Below, one piece after another: positions 11,409 to 24,360 of a stretch of 64,000 bases of DNA. Origin of the DNA: Streptomyces kanamyceticus. Lineage in GTDB: Bacteria; Actinomycetota; Actinomycetes; Streptomycetales; Streptomycetaceae. The notes beneath the pieces are model-generated. The model did not search any database. It was not told the DNA's origin and saw only the letters and a list, made by a program, of their open reading frames with translations. The position numbers and the translations under genes were made by a program. The DNA lies in the NCBI RefSeq assembly GCF_008704495.1, contig NZ_CP023699.1, positions 744,001-808,000 of the forward strand. Reading direction: 5' to 3'. Numbering within the stretch: the stretch's first letter is position 1; each line of letters opens with the position of its first letter.

Positions 11409-11425
11409 GGTCACGTAGCGGTCAC
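11409..11425. promoter_or_regulatory. Candidate response-regulator direct repeats
   Basis: GGTCAC occurs at 11409-11414 and 11420-11425, exactly 11 bp apart, as OmpR-family regulators often require. The site lies about 90 bp upstream of the response regulator start. A second pair of direct repeats, CACATACAGC at 11450 and 11464 (14 bp apart), lies further upstream. Function is inferred. Confidence 0.4.
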
Positions 11426-11494
11426 AGCCCGCCGCGGTCGTGTGCGGAACACATACAGCGGCGCACATACAGCAGCAAGGTACCCCGCACGGCG

Positions 11495-11538
11495 GCGCGG
11501 CATCCGTGCCGCCGCGGACGACGGTGCGGATGCCGCGC
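11495..11538 (-). terminator. Hairpin downstream of ABC exporter
   Basis: Perfect 12-bp inverted repeat GCGCGGCATCCG / CGGATGCCGCGC with a 20-nt GC-rich loop, 34 bp after the exporter stop codon in the direction of its transcription. No T tract follows, as is usual in Streptomyces. It would end the hpgT-to-exporter operon before the response regulator promoter. Confidence 0.6.
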
Positions 11539-11553
11539 TTCCGTATGCGTGCG

Positions 11554-11585
11554 GGTCAGTCCTGCCGCAAGGTCAGTCCTGCCGC
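11554..11585. repeat. 17-bp-period tandem duplication across exporter stop codon
   Basis: GGTCAGTCCTGCCGC occurs at 11554-11568 and 11571-11585. The copy at 11571-11585 contains the stop codon of the ABC exporter (11573-11575); the other copy lies just downstream of it. Confidence 0.9.
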
Positions 11586-13696
11586 GGCGGGGGCGGCCCG
11601 CCGATGATCCGCGGTCCTGGCCCGCCCGGTCCTGGACCCGGTCCGCCGCCTCCGTCGGGTCCCGGTCCCTCGCCCAGCGGCAGCAGGAAGAGTCCGGGTC
11701 CGCCGGGTCCGCCGGGCATGGGCCCGTCGGGTCCGCCGTGCAGCATGGGTCCGCCGACCGGCTGGGGCACCTGCTCCGGGCGCGGTTCGTCGCCGTTGGC
11801 CGAGCTCTGGCGGGCGAACTGCGTGCGGTACAGCTCCGCGTAGAGCCCGTCGAGCGCGAGCAGCTCCTCGTGGGTGCCGCGTTCCTGGACCCGGCCCTCG
11901 TCGATGACCAGGATCTGGTCGGCGTCCCTGATGGTGGAGAGCCGGTGGGCGATCACCAGTGAGGTCCGGCCGCGCAGCGCGGTCTTGAGGGCGCGTTGCA
12001 GGGCCGCCTCGGACTCCGAGTCGAGGTGGGCGGTGGCCTCGTCGAGGACGACGATCGGCGGCGCCTTCAGGAGCAGCCTGGCCATGGCGATGCGCTGCTT
12101 CTCACCGCCGGACAGGCGGTATCCGCGGTCGCCGACGACCGTGTCGAAGCCGTCCGGCAGCGACTCGATGAGGTGCCAGATCTGCGCGGCCCTGCACGCC
12201 TCGATCAGTTCCTGTTCGGTCGCGTCGGGCCGTGCGTAGGTGAGGTTGTCGCGGATGGTCGCGTGGAAGAGGTGGGCGTCCTGGGTGACCATGCCGACGG
12301 TGTCGTTGAGCGACTTCAGCGTCACGTCGCGGATGTCGTGTCCGCCGATGCGGATGACGCCCTCGACCGGGTCGTAGAGCCGCGGCACCAGGTGGGTCAT
12401 GGTCGTCTTGCCCGCGCCCGACGGGCCGACGAGGGCGGTCAGTTTCCCCGCGGGCGCCGTGAAGCTCAGGTCGCGCAGCGTCCAGGCGTTCGTGGTGCGC
12501 TCCTGCGAGGGCAGCGCGATCGACTCCAGTGAGGCGAGCGAGACGTCGGACGCCTTCGGGTAGCGGAAGGAGACCCCGTCGAACTGGATCTCGGGTGCCG
12601 TCCTGCCGCCGTCGGCGGACGAGGGGAGCGGCACCGCGTCGGGCTTCTCCGAGATCAGCGGCTTGAGGTCGAGGACCTCGAAGAGCCGGTCGAAGCTGAC
12701 CAGCGCGGTGACCAGGCTGGTGTGGGCGCCGGAGAGCTGGTTGATCGGCGCCATGAGCCGGGTGAGGAGCACCGCGAGCGCCACGAGCGTGCCGATCTGG
12801 AAGGTGCCCTCGATGACGAGGCTGCCGCCCAGGCCGTACACGAGGGCCGTGGCCAGCGAGCCGACCAGCGTCATCGTCAGGAAGAGCATCCTGCCGTAGA
12901 CGGAGGTAAGGATCCCCAGGTCGCGTCCCTTGGCCGCGAGGCGGGAGAACAGGCCCGTCTCGGAGGCGGGCCGTCCGTAGAGCTTGGCGAGCAGCGCGCC
13001 CGTGACGTTGAAGCGCTCGTTCATGAACGAGCCGACCTCGGCGTTGACCTGCATGTGCTCGCGCATGATGCGCTGGAGCCGCTGGCCGACGATCCGGCCG
13101 GGCAGGATGAACAGCGGGATGACCACCAGGGAGATCAGGGTGACCACCCAGGAGAGGTAGAACATCGCGCCGAGGACGAGGATCAGGGTCAGCCCCGCGG
13201 AGACCACCGTGGACAGCAGGGTGGTGACGGCCTGTTGGGCGCCGACCACGTCGGTGTTGAGCCTGCTGACGAGGGACCCGGTCTGGGCGCGGGTGAAGAA
13301 CGCCAGTGGCTGGCGCTGCACATGGTCGAAGATCTTGGTGCGCAGGTCGTAGATGAGTCCCTCGCTGATCCGGCCCGAGTACCAGGCCTCCGCGAATCCC
13401 ACGGCCGCACTGATCAGTGCGAGTCCCGCGACCGCCACGGAGATCCATACGACGAGGGAGGTGTTTCCCTTGGAAATGCCGTCGTCGATGAGGTACTTGA
13501 ACAGAATGGGCATGGCCACCACGTTGGCTGCGTTCAGCGCGGTGACGATCACGAGGAGAACTATGTTGACGCGGTACGGTTTTGCGTAGGGGAGGATTCG
13601 TTTCGCCGTGCCGGCTTTGATCTTCTGCCTGGTCACCGACTCGTCCGGACCCATCCCCCGTATCACCATCGGCCCCGGGCCGCCGATCATGGCCAC
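11573..13696 (-). CDS. ABC exporter, fused membrane and ATPase domains
   Basis: Half-transporter of 707 aa, type I exporter fold. Six membrane helices cover residues about 40-340. The ATPase domain has Walker A GPSGAGKTT, signature LSGGEKQR and Walker B IVVLDEATAHLDSE. GTG at 13696 is preferred because AGGAGG lies 5 nt upstream; an ATG two codons on is possible. It is the last gene of the hpgT operon, 42 bp after mbtH, so it most likely exports the peptide or an intermediate and may give self-protection. Odd feature: the last 60 residues are almost only Gly and Pro (GGPGGPG, GPGPGPGGPGP, GGPPPP), and the N-terminus also carries a short GGPGP stretch; neither belongs to the family core. Confidence 0.93.
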   Translation of the reverse strand: MAMIGGPGPMVIRGMGPDESVTRQKIKAGTAKRILPYAKPYRVNIVLLVIVTALNAANVVAMPILFKYLIDDGISKGNTSLVVWISVAVAGLALISAAVGFAEAWYSGRISEGLIYDLRTKIFDHVQRQPLAFFTRAQTGSLVSRLNTDVVGAQQAVTTLLSTVVSAGLTLILVLGAMFYLSWVVTLISLVVIPLFILPGRIVGQRLQRIMREHMQVNAEVGSFMNERFNVTGALLAKLYGRPASETGLFSRLAAKGRDLGILTSVYGRMLFLTMTLVGSLATALVYGLGGSLVIEGTFQIGTLVALAVLLTRLMAPINQLSGAHTSLVTALVSFDRLFEVLDLKPLISEKPDAVPLPSSADGGRTAPEIQFDGVSFRYPKASDVSLASLESIALPSQERTTNAWTLRDLSFTAPAGKLTALVGPSGAGKTTMTHLVPRLYDPVEGVIRIGGHDIRDVTLKSLNDTVGMVTQDAHLFHATIRDNLTYARPDATEQELIEACRAAQIWHLIESLPDGFDTVVGDRGYRLSGGEKQRIAMARLLLKAPPIVVLDEATAHLDSESEAALQRALKTALRGRTSLVIAHRLSTIRDADQILVIDEGRVQERGTHEELLALDGLYAELYRTQFARQSSANGDEPRPEQVPQPVGGPMLHGGPDGPMPGGPGGPGLFLLPLGEGPGPDGGGGPGPGPGGPGPRIIGGPPPPRQD

Positions 13697-13738
13697 GAAA
13701 ACCTCCTGTTTTCGTTGTCGTTCAGGTCGGGGGTTCGC

Positions 13739-13963
13739 CTAGCTGGCGGCTTCGTACTTGTCCATTTCCTCGATGAGGCTCTTGGGACGCATGTCCGTCC
13801 AGTTCTCCTCGATGTAGTCGAGGCAGGCCTTCCGGGTGTCCTCTCCGAAGACGGCCTTCCAGCCCGCGGGCACCTCGGCGAAGGAGGGCCAGAGCGAGTG
13901 CTGGTTCTCGTCGTTGATGAGAACGAGGAAGGTGCCGTTTTCGTCGTCGAACGGGTTCGGCAT
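13739..13963 (-). CDS. mbtH: MbtH-like NRPS chaperone
   Basis: Small protein of 74 aa that binds and activates NRPS adenylation domains. The family signature is complete: [12 protein letters not shown], then VPAGW, then [15 protein letters not shown]. The start at 13963 (MPNPFDD) is chosen over an in-frame upstream codon because MbtH proteins begin this way and GGAG lies 7 nt before it. It sits between the hydrolase and exporter genes in the precursor operon, which ties this operon to the NRPS that starts at 9074. Its presence suggests at least one A domain of the line depends on MbtH. Confidence 0.97.
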   Translation of the reverse strand: MPNPFDDENGTFLVLINDENQHSLWPSFAEVPAGWKAVFGEDTRKACLDYIEENWTDMRPKSLIEEMDKYEAAS

Positions 13964-14000
13964 AACAACTCCGATCAATTTCCGTCGGCAGAGCGTGTTT

Positions 14001-14846
14001 TCACGCTAGCCGGGGCTTATGAGGAGCGACAAGGCCGTCCAGACGGCCCCCGGCGAAGAAATCGACGATCGCGGAATTCACCGCTGCCGGGTTCTCCAGA
14101 TATCCGTAGTGGCCGCACCCTGGGATCTCGGCATAGGAACTGCCGGGAATGGACCGCGCGACCTCGCGGGACAGGTGCGGGCGCACCACCAGGTCGTCCT
14201 GGAATCCGATGACGAGGCACGGCGTGGTGATGCGCCGGTAGGCGGGGCGGCGGTCCGGGATGAGCTGGAGGCCGAGCTGGCCGCGCGCGCCCGCCGGGTC
14301 CACGGCGGACATCTCGAAGACGGCGAGCCAGTCGCGCAGTCGCTCCTCGTTGTTGAGGGTGCGCGGCGAGAGGTTCTGCAGCGCCTTCACGTAGGCGGCG
14401 AAGCGGGGCGGCAACTTGCCGTCCCCGTCGTCGAGTTCCAGATCGGCGGCCGTCATCGCGGCGGTCAGCGCGTCAGTACGCCCGCTGGTCGCCATCAGGA
14501 CGGCCTGGCGTACGAGACCGGGGCGGGCCAGCAGGAGTTCCTGGACGGCGATCGCGCCCAGCGAGTAGCCGACCACCCGGCAGGGGCCGGCGCCCACGTG
14601 CTCGATGACCCTGGCCACGTCCGCCGCCATGTCGGCGAGGGTGAAGCCCTCGGGGCAGGGGTCGCTGGGCGGAATCCCCCGGTTGTCCAGGGTGATCACC
14701 CGGTGGCCCGCCGCCATCAGGGCTGGCACCTGGTGGGTGCGCCACATCCGTCCCGGCGCGCCGGTGCCCGTCACCATGACGACGGGCTCGCCGGTGCCGT
14801 ACTCCTCGTAGCCGAGGCTGATCCCGTCGCGTGTGGCGATCGGCAT
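14001..14846 (-). CDS. Alpha/beta hydrolase of the NRPS cluster
   Basis: Soluble hydrolase of 281 aa with the expected triad elements: nucleophile in GYSLGA, acid in FQDDLVV, and His in GCGHYGYLE. The oxyanion segment is [17 protein letters not shown] lies 6 nt before the ATG. It begins 12 bp after dpgC and is followed by mbtH, so it is co-expressed with Dpg synthesis. Possible roles are editing (type II thioesterase-like), hydrolysis of a CoA ester in Dpg formation, or release or processing of the peptide. The size fits a generic 3-oxoadipate lactonase-like hydrolase better than a canonical type II TE (about 250 aa, GHSMG). Substrate unknown. Confidence 0.85.
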   Translation of the reverse strand: MPIATRDGISLGYEEYGTGEPVVMVTGTGAPGRMWRTHQVPALMAAGHRVITLDNRGIPPSDPCPEGFTLADMAADVARVIEHVGAGPCRVVGYSLGAIAVQELLLARPGLVRQAVLMATSGRTDALTAAMTAADLELDDGDGKLPPRFAAYVKALQNLSPRTLNNEERLRDWLAVFEMSAVDPAGARGQLGLQLIPDRRPAYRRITTPCLVIGFQDDLVVRPHLSREVARSIPGSSYAEIPGCGHYGYLENPAAVNSAIVDFFAGGRLDGLVAPHKPRLA

Positions 14847-14858
14847 CGACGTCTCCTC

Positions 14859-16885
<2,027 letters not shown>

Positions 16886-16899
16886 AACCCGTTCCGTCC

Positions 16900-17973
16900 T
16901 CACCATCGGATCAGCGCGGTCTCGATCGTGGAGCCCGGCCCCATGGTCATGAGCACTCCGTACTCGCCGGGCCGGGCGACGCCCTCTTCGAGGAGGCGTT
17001 CGTAGGAGAACAGGAACGAGCCGCTGGACACGTTCCCGTGGTCGCGCAGCACGCCGACGGTGTGCCGCACGTCGTGCCGGGTCAGGCCGAGGTTGACGAC
17101 GACGGCGTCGATGACCTTCTTGCCGCCGGAGTGCACCAGCCAGTGCCGGATGTCGCTCCTGCGCAGTCCGGTGCCCGTGAGCAGCCGGTCCACGACGAGT
17201 TCGGCGTGCGCGCCCACCACATAGGGGATCTGCGGGTCGAGGTAGAAGCTGAACCTGCTCTGCTCGCGGTCCCAGTCGTAGCGCATGGCGTCGACCGCTT
17301 CGGGGATGACACAGCTGGCGAACTTCAGGACGGAAGGGGCGGCCACCGTGCGGTCCTGACGTGCCGTCACGTCCGGGTCGGAGCGCAGCGCCACGGCCGC
17401 GGCCCCGTCGCCGAAGAGGCTGTTGACGACCGCCGTACGCATGGTGTTGTCCACCGCGTACGCGGCGGAGCACGCCTCCACGCACAGAACGACGGCGAGC
17501 TCACCCGGATGCGCCACGGACCAACCGGCGACCACACCGAGGGCGTTCAGCCCCGCGTTGCAGCCCATGCCGACGATGTCGGTCCTGGCGCAGTGCCGGT
17601 CGAGGCCCAACTCGCGGATCAGCAGGGCGCTGAGGCCGGGGGTGAGCAGACCGGTGGACGTCACGCAGCACAGGTGCCGCACGTCGGCGAGTTCCGCCCC
17701 GATCTCCTTGAGGCAGGAGCGCAGCGCCTCGCCGCCCATCTCCAGGGCCAGCGCCTTGTGCTTGTCGAGCAGGTCGCCCTGTTCCTCGGAGTGCCGTACG
17801 CCGTGGGCGTCCGGGGGCGGCAGCGTGAGGTTGCGGCGCTCGATCGCGCTGTTCAGGAAGACGGAGCGGACCTTGGGATCGGTGATCCCGAACGCGTCGA
17901 GTACTTCCGGCTGGGAGTAGGAGGTGGCCGTGACGGCCGTGCCCACGCCGAGGAGTGCGGTGTCGGTGGTCAT
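16900..17973 (-). CDS. dpgA: DpgA, type III polyketide synthase for 3,5-dihydroxyphenylacetate
   Basis: Chalcone-synthase-like enzyme of 357 aa that condenses four malonyl-CoA to the Dpg carbon skeleton. The active-site Cys is in DIVGMGCNAG (residue 138). His and Asn of the triad are expected in the HWLVHSGGKKVID and DHGNVSSGS segments, both present. The C-terminal GPGSTIETALIRW is typical. The start MTTDTALLGVG at 17973 is preferred over an upstream in-frame Met (18069) that lies in the gap after hpgT. It is followed at once by dpgB and preceded by the hpgT fusion gene (97 bp gap). Confidence 0.96.
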   Translation of the reverse strand: MTTDTALLGVGTAVTATSYSQPEVLDAFGITDPKVRSVFLNSAIERRNLTLPPPDAHGVRHSEEQGDLLDKHKALALEMGGEALRSCLKEIGAELADVRHLCCVTSTGLLTPGLSALLIRELGLDRHCARTDIVGMGCNAGLNALGVVAGWSVAHPGELAVVLCVEACSAAYAVDNTMRTAVVNSLFGDGAAAVALRSDPDVTARQDRTVAAPSVLKFASCVIPEAVDAMRYDWDREQSRFSFYLDPQIPYVVGAHAELVVDRLLTGTGLRRSDIRHWLVHSGGKKVIDAVVVNLGLTRHDVRHTVGVLRDHGNVSSGSFLFSYERLLEEGVARPGEYGVLMTMGPGSTIETALIRW

Positions 17974-18050
17974 CGGAAGGTCCACCCCCACCTGCGGCGC
18001 TGACTGCGCGGTGGCCGGGCGGTGCTGATGCTCGTCACTGTTCTGTCCCT

Positions 18051-18080
18051 TCGTCTCGTCTCGTCTCACGTCACGTCACG
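18051..18080. repeat. Pentamer repeats over the hpgT stop codon
   Basis: TCGTC is repeated three times (18051-18065), followed by TCACG three times (18066-18080), with no spacer. The stop codon of the hpgT fusion (18071-18073) is inside the second array. Five-base slippage here would change the end of the protein and the gap to dpgA. Confidence 0.9.
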
Positions 18081-20506
18081 TCCGCGGAAGCGGCCTCAGC
18101 CTCGGCCTCGATGAAGCGCACGAGCCTCGCGGTGCCCTCCGCGATCTGGGCGGGCGTCAGATAGCTGGTGGACAGGCGCATGCCGTGCAGGCCGCCGCCA
18201 CCGGGATGGAAGTACGTCATCGGCGTCCAGATGACGCCGAAGTCCTGAGCCGACCTGGTCAGCGCCGCGTTGTCCGCGCGGAAGGGCACGTGGACGGTCA
18301 GGAAGAAGCCGCCGGTGGGTTCGTTCCACCGCACACCCAGCGCGTCCCTGCGCTCGCTCGGCAGGCGGGTGTCCAACTCCCTGAGCGTGGCCCGCATGGC
18401 GTCGCCGTAGTACTGGGAGGCCGCCGCGTTCAGCTCCGAGACCCGGCCGCCCGCCGCGAGCAGCGTGCCCGCGACGGCGGCCTGGCTGAGCGAGGACGTG
18501 TTGACCGTCACCATGCTCTTGATCTTGGCGAGTTCGTCGGCGAGCAGCCCGGTGCGGCCGCGGTCGTCGACGACGGGCTGGTCGGCGATCACGAAGCCGA
18601 CCCGGGCGCCCGGGAAGACCGTCTTGGAGAACGAGCCCAGGTGCACGACCGCGTGTGCGCGGTCCATGGACTTCAGGGTCGGCAGCGGCGGCCCCGGGCT
18701 GACCAGCCGGTAGGGGCTGTCCTCCAGGATGAGGATGTCGTGCCGGGCGGCGAGGTCGAGCAGTTCGGCACGGGCCGTCTCGCCCATCGTGGTGCCCGAG
18801 GGATTGGAGTGGTCGGGTACGACGTAGAAGGCGCGGGGTCGTCGGCCGCGTGCCTTCTCGGCCCTGAGCACCGCCTCCAGATCGGCGCAGGAGACGCCGT
18901 CCGCGCGCTCCTCGACCGGGGTGACGGGGATGTCCAGGAGCCGGGCCGCGCCCGCGATCCCCACGTAGCAGGGGCTGGAGACCAGGAGTACGTCGTCGGG
19001 CCCGCTGATGAGCGCGCGCAGCACCAGGAGCATCGCCTCCTGGGCGCCGACCGTCACCACGACGGACTCGGCGGGCACGTCGATGTTCTCGTCGACGCGC
19101 AGCGAGTCGGCGATGATCTCGCGGATCTGCCCGGCGGTGGGCCCGTACTGGTACATCGCGGTGCGGATGTCCTGCGGTGAACTCCCCTGCTCCGCGAGGT
19201 GGTTGAGGTAGCGGCGCAGATGGCTGAAGATCTGCTCGCTGTCGAAGAAGCCGTCGTACGGGCGCCCCGGCGCGAAGGAGATCGCGTCCGGATAGCGGGA
19301 GGTGATCTCGTTGAGGAAGGTCATCGTGTCCAGGACGGGATCACGGACGCTGGCGTGCAGTTCGGACTTGCGAAGGGCCACGGTCCTGGTGCCCGCGGAC
19401 CGCGGCGCGTCCGGCGCCCGGTGCGCGGTCCTGATCAGACCGGGTGCGATGTCGGCTGCCGTGCCGGTCCCCGTGAACGCCATCGCCTCGCCCAACTCCC
19501 GTACGAGACCGTCCAGTGCCTCCGTGACGCCCGCGCGCCCACCGGCTCGCAGCCCGTCGAGGACCGGGCGTCCCGCGAACACCGCGTCGGCGCCCGAGGC
19601 GAGCGCGGCCAGGACGTCCGCGCCGCGCCGCACGCCGCCGCTCAGCAGGAGGGGACAGCGCCCCGCCACGGTCCGCGCGATCTCGGGCAGCGCCTCCAGG
19701 GCGTCGACCACGATCCCGTCGGCGCCGCTCTCCAGGGCGCGCAGCGCGTCGGCGGCGCCGTGGACACCCGCGACGAGCAGCGGCAGGCCGGTGACCGCGC
19801 GCAGGCCGGTCACGTCGGACCAGTCGGCGGTGGCGCCGAGCAGGGCGTGCACGTCGGCGACCGGGCCCTGCCAGCCGAGGTTGACGGGGGCCGCCACGCG
19901 CCTGAGGCGGATGTCGTCGCGGTCGCCGACGGCGAGGAGGAGCGCGCCGATCCCGGCGTCCTCGGCCTGCCCGGCGAGCCGACGTGCCGTGTCCCGGTCG
20001 GCGAAGGCGTAGGTGCGCAGCCACAGCGGGGCGTCGGTGGCCGAGGCCAGCTCGGCGAAGGTGCGTTCGGCGAAGGCGCTGATCACGGCCGGGAGTCCGG
20101 CCGTCCCCGCGGCCTGGACGACGGCGAACTCGCCGCCAGGACGCGCCGGTGCGTCCAGCGGGCCGACGACCAGGGGCGCCGCCCACACCCTGTCGAGGAT
20201 CTTCACGCCGGTATCGGGCGGGCCGGGATTGCGCGGGGTGCACTGGCGCAGGCCGATGCGGTCGAACAACGCACGGTTGGCGACGGAGGCGCGCTCCGGC
20301 CCGGTGGCCGGGAGGTGGTCCCCGGTCGGCAGGTGATCGCCGGGGTTGCCCGGGCCCAGACCACCGCTGGAACCGTGCTGGCCGCTCGATCCACGATTCC
20401 TCTTGGCCGCCGAATTGCCGGGAGCGGACGCGGGAGCCGATTTCCCGCTCTTACCTTCGTACCCTCGCGCAATCCGCGCGGAGCCGTCGGAGCGCTGTCC
20501 CGCCAT
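18071..20506 (-). CDS. hpgT: HpgT aminotransferase with N-terminal degenerate Hmo-like domain
   Basis: Fusion of 811 aa. Residues 1-75 are a Gly/Ser/Pro-rich linker. Residues about 78-355 resemble the FMN-dependent hydroxymandelate oxidase family. Residues about 375-805 are a class I/II PLP aminotransferase with PLP-lysine in SFSKTVFPGARVGF, NPSG in DHSNPSGTT and a C-terminal arginine region. The aminotransferase should convert 4-hydroxyphenylglyoxylate to Hpg and 3,5-dihydroxyphenylglyoxylate to Dpg. The Hmo-like part lacks the catalytic SNHGGRQLD stretch (it reads GIVVDALEAL) and has Ala where Hmo has the FMN-contacting Lys (LLVAG against LILKG), so it is probably non-catalytic. A complete hmo is present at 23095. 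The ATG at 20506 has GGGGGG 6 nt upstream. First gene of the precursor operon, with a StrR-type operator 86 bp upstream. Confidence 0.93.
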   Translation of the reverse strand: MAGQRSDGSARIARGYEGKSGKSAPASAPGNSAAKRNRGSSGQHGSSGGLGPGNPGDHLPTGDHLPATGPERASVANRALFDRIGLRQCTPRNPGPPDTGVKILDRVWAAPLVVGPLDAPARPGGEFAVVQAAGTAGLPAVISAFAERTFAELASATDAPLWLRTYAFADRDTARRLAGQAEDAGIGALLLAVGDRDDIRLRRVAAPVNLGWQGPVADVHALLGATADWSDVTGLRAVTGLPLLVAGVHGAADALRALESGADGIVVDALEALPEIARTVAGRCPLLLSGGVRRGADVLAALASGADAVFAGRPVLDGLRAGGRAGVTEALDGLVRELGEAMAFTGTGTAADIAPGLIRTAHRAPDAPRSAGTRTVALRKSELHASVRDPVLDTMTFLNEITSRYPDAISFAPGRPYDGFFDSEQIFSHLRRYLNHLAEQGSSPQDIRTAMYQYGPTAGQIREIIADSLRVDENIDVPAESVVVTVGAQEAMLLVLRALISGPDDVLLVSSPCYVGIAGAARLLDIPVTPVEERADGVSCADLEAVLRAEKARGRRPRAFYVVPDHSNPSGTTMGETARAELLDLAARHDILILEDSPYRLVSPGPPLPTLKSMDRAHAVVHLGSFSKTVFPGARVGFVIADQPVVDDRGRTGLLADELAKIKSMVTVNTSSLSQAAVAGTLLAAGGRVSELNAAASQYYGDAMRATLRELDTRLPSERRDALGVRWNEPTGGFFLTVHVPFRADNAALTRSAQDFGVIWTPMTYFHPGGGGLHGMRLSTSYLTPAQIAEGTARLVRFIEAEAEAASADVT

Positions 20507-20591
20507 GTATTTCCCCCCGCCATCCGGCAGTTAGCAAGAATGTTTCATCTGCCGCTCAGACTCACATGAATCACCACAGTCCAACAACGCC

Positions 20592-20620
20592 GTCCAACCG
20601 CCCGAAACGTGCACTTGGAC
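20592..20620. promoter_or_regulatory. StrR/Bbr-type operator upstream of the hpgT operon
   Basis: GTCCAACCG, 11 bp, CACTTGGAC, identical in both arms to the site at 9216-9244 but with a different spacer. GGAC half-sites follow at 20627 and 20637 (10-bp steps), and an extra GTCCAA half-site lies at 20579. It is 86 bp upstream of the hpgT start. Confidence 0.87.
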
Positions 20621-20681
20621 AGCTCTGGACGCACCTGGACACCGCGGGGGAACAGAGGTGTTCACCGCTCCCCCTGTTCCC

Positions 20682-21818
20682 TCATTCCCGCAGCGAAGGG
20701 AGCCGCGCGGCGCCGTGTTCGCGTACGGCCTCCCACCCGTCGGCGCGCAACTCCGCCACCATCCGCTCGGCGACCGGCGGCGGCACGGTGAACCGGGCGG
20801 CGAGCCCTGAGCCGCCGTCCGCGCCCGTGTCCACGCCCGCGTCCACGGCGGCGTCCTCCGCCACCACGCCGAGTTCCGTGACGGCGGCAAGGAGCCGGGC
20901 CAGCTCCCCGGGGCGATCGGGGACGCCCACCCGTACCCGGTGGCCGCCCGCCGACGCGGCCCGCCCGGTCCCCGGAATCCCGGCGAGCCCCGAGATGCCC
21001 CGGTCCAGGAGGTCCACGAGCGTGCGCATCCCGTGGTCGCCGTCCCCGCCGCCGGGCTCGGCGAGCGCGTCGAGCGCGGGGACGAGGCGGGACAGATCGG
21101 TGTGCAGGTCCTTGAGGACGCCCGCGACGGCCGGGGCGTTGGACCGCAGGATGTCGCCCCAGAGCCGGGAGTCGCCGCCCGCGATCCGGGTGGCGTCACG
21201 CAGTCCCTGACCTGCGACCAGGGAGAGCGCGGGGGGCCCTTCGCGCAGCCGGGCGGCGATCAGGCTGGCCATCAGGTGCGGTACGTGGGAGGTCACGGCG
21301 ACGGCGGCGTCGTGCTCCTGACTGCGCATCACGACGGGAACGGCACCGCACAGCTCCACCAGTTCGAGCGCCCGGTCGAAGGTCTCGTCCGAGGTCAGCG
21401 CGGACGGGGTGAGCACCCAGTTGCGGTCGAGGAACAGCTCGGCGCGGGCCGCGAGCGGGCCCGAGCGCTCCCGGCCCGCCAGGGGGTGCCCGCCGATGTA
21501 GCGGTCGGGGGCGGGGGCGCGGCTCAGCGCGGCGCGCTCCGGGGCCGCCTTCACGCTGGCCACGTCCGTGTAGCAGCGGGCGAGACCGCGCTCCTGTGCC
21601 TCGATGAGCACGGCGCAGACCTGGCTGGGCGGTACGGCGATGACGGCCAGGTCCACCGGCTGCGCGGGCGTGGCCGCCACTCCGGCGCCGAGGGCCTCGG
21701 CCGTCCTCGCGGCAGCCTCGGTGCGGTCGGAGAGGTACACCGTCACGCCCCGCCCGCACGCGGCGAGCGCGACCGACGTGCCGATCAGGCCCGTGCCGAT
21801 GACGGCCATGGTGCGCAT
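20682..21818 (-). CDS. tyrA: Prephenate dehydrogenase
   Basis: Oxidises prephenate to 4-hydroxyphenylpyruvate, the substrate of HmaS; 378 aa. The NAD-binding N-terminus has VIGTGLIGTSVALA; the prephenate site segment GGHPLAGRERSG and the helical second domain follow. A C-terminal ACT-like domain (VRVGVPDRPGELARLLAAVTELGVV, about 300-370) could bind tyrosine for feedback control. The ATG at 21818 is chosen because the Rossmann strand starts right after it and GGAAG lies 7 nt upstream; an ATG at 21854 adds 12 unlikely residues. Divergent from hmaS across 189 bp. A second tyrA inside an Hpg cluster commonly raises precursor supply. Confidence 0.95.
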   Translation of the reverse strand: MRTMAVIGTGLIGTSVALAACGRGVTVYLSDRTEAAARTAEALGAGVAATPAQPVDLAVIAVPPSQVCAVLIEAQERGLARCYTDVASVKAAPERAALSRAPAPDRYIGGHPLAGRERSGPLAARAELFLDRNWVLTPSALTSDETFDRALELVELCGAVPVVMRSQEHDAAVAVTSHVPHLMASLIAARLREGPPALSLVAGQGLRDATRIAGGDSRLWGDILRSNAPAVAGVLKDLHTDLSRLVPALDALAEPGGGDGDHGMRTLVDLLDRGISGLAGIPGTGRAASAGGHRVRVGVPDRPGELARLLAAVTELGVVAEDAAVDAGVDTGADGGSGLAARFTVPPPVAERMVAELRADGWEAVREHGAARLPSLRE

Positions 21819-24189
<2,371 letters not shown>

Positions 24190-24196
24190 CGGGGGG

Positions 24197-24250
24197 GCGC
24201 CCCGTAAGGGGCGCGGGGAACTGCGCGCCCAGCCACGAATCACCGGCGGA
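24197..24250 (+). repeat. Dispersed intergenic repeat, copy 1
   Basis: A short hairpin CGCCCC-GTAA-GGGGCG is followed by CGGGGAACTGCGCG, a short variable stretch, and AGCCACGA. The same arrangement recurs at 29233-29284 in the same orientation. From general familiarity this is a very common Streptomyces intergenic element. The hairpin may end hmo transcription. Confidence 0.85.
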
Positions 24251-24360
24251 GAACAACGAGACACGGCGGCAGGCCCAGGCGGCACGCCGGGCCCCGACTC
24301 GCGCCAAGGCCCACGGCCTAGAATCGTGGGGTTTGTCCCCGAGCCACGTACGGAGCCCCC

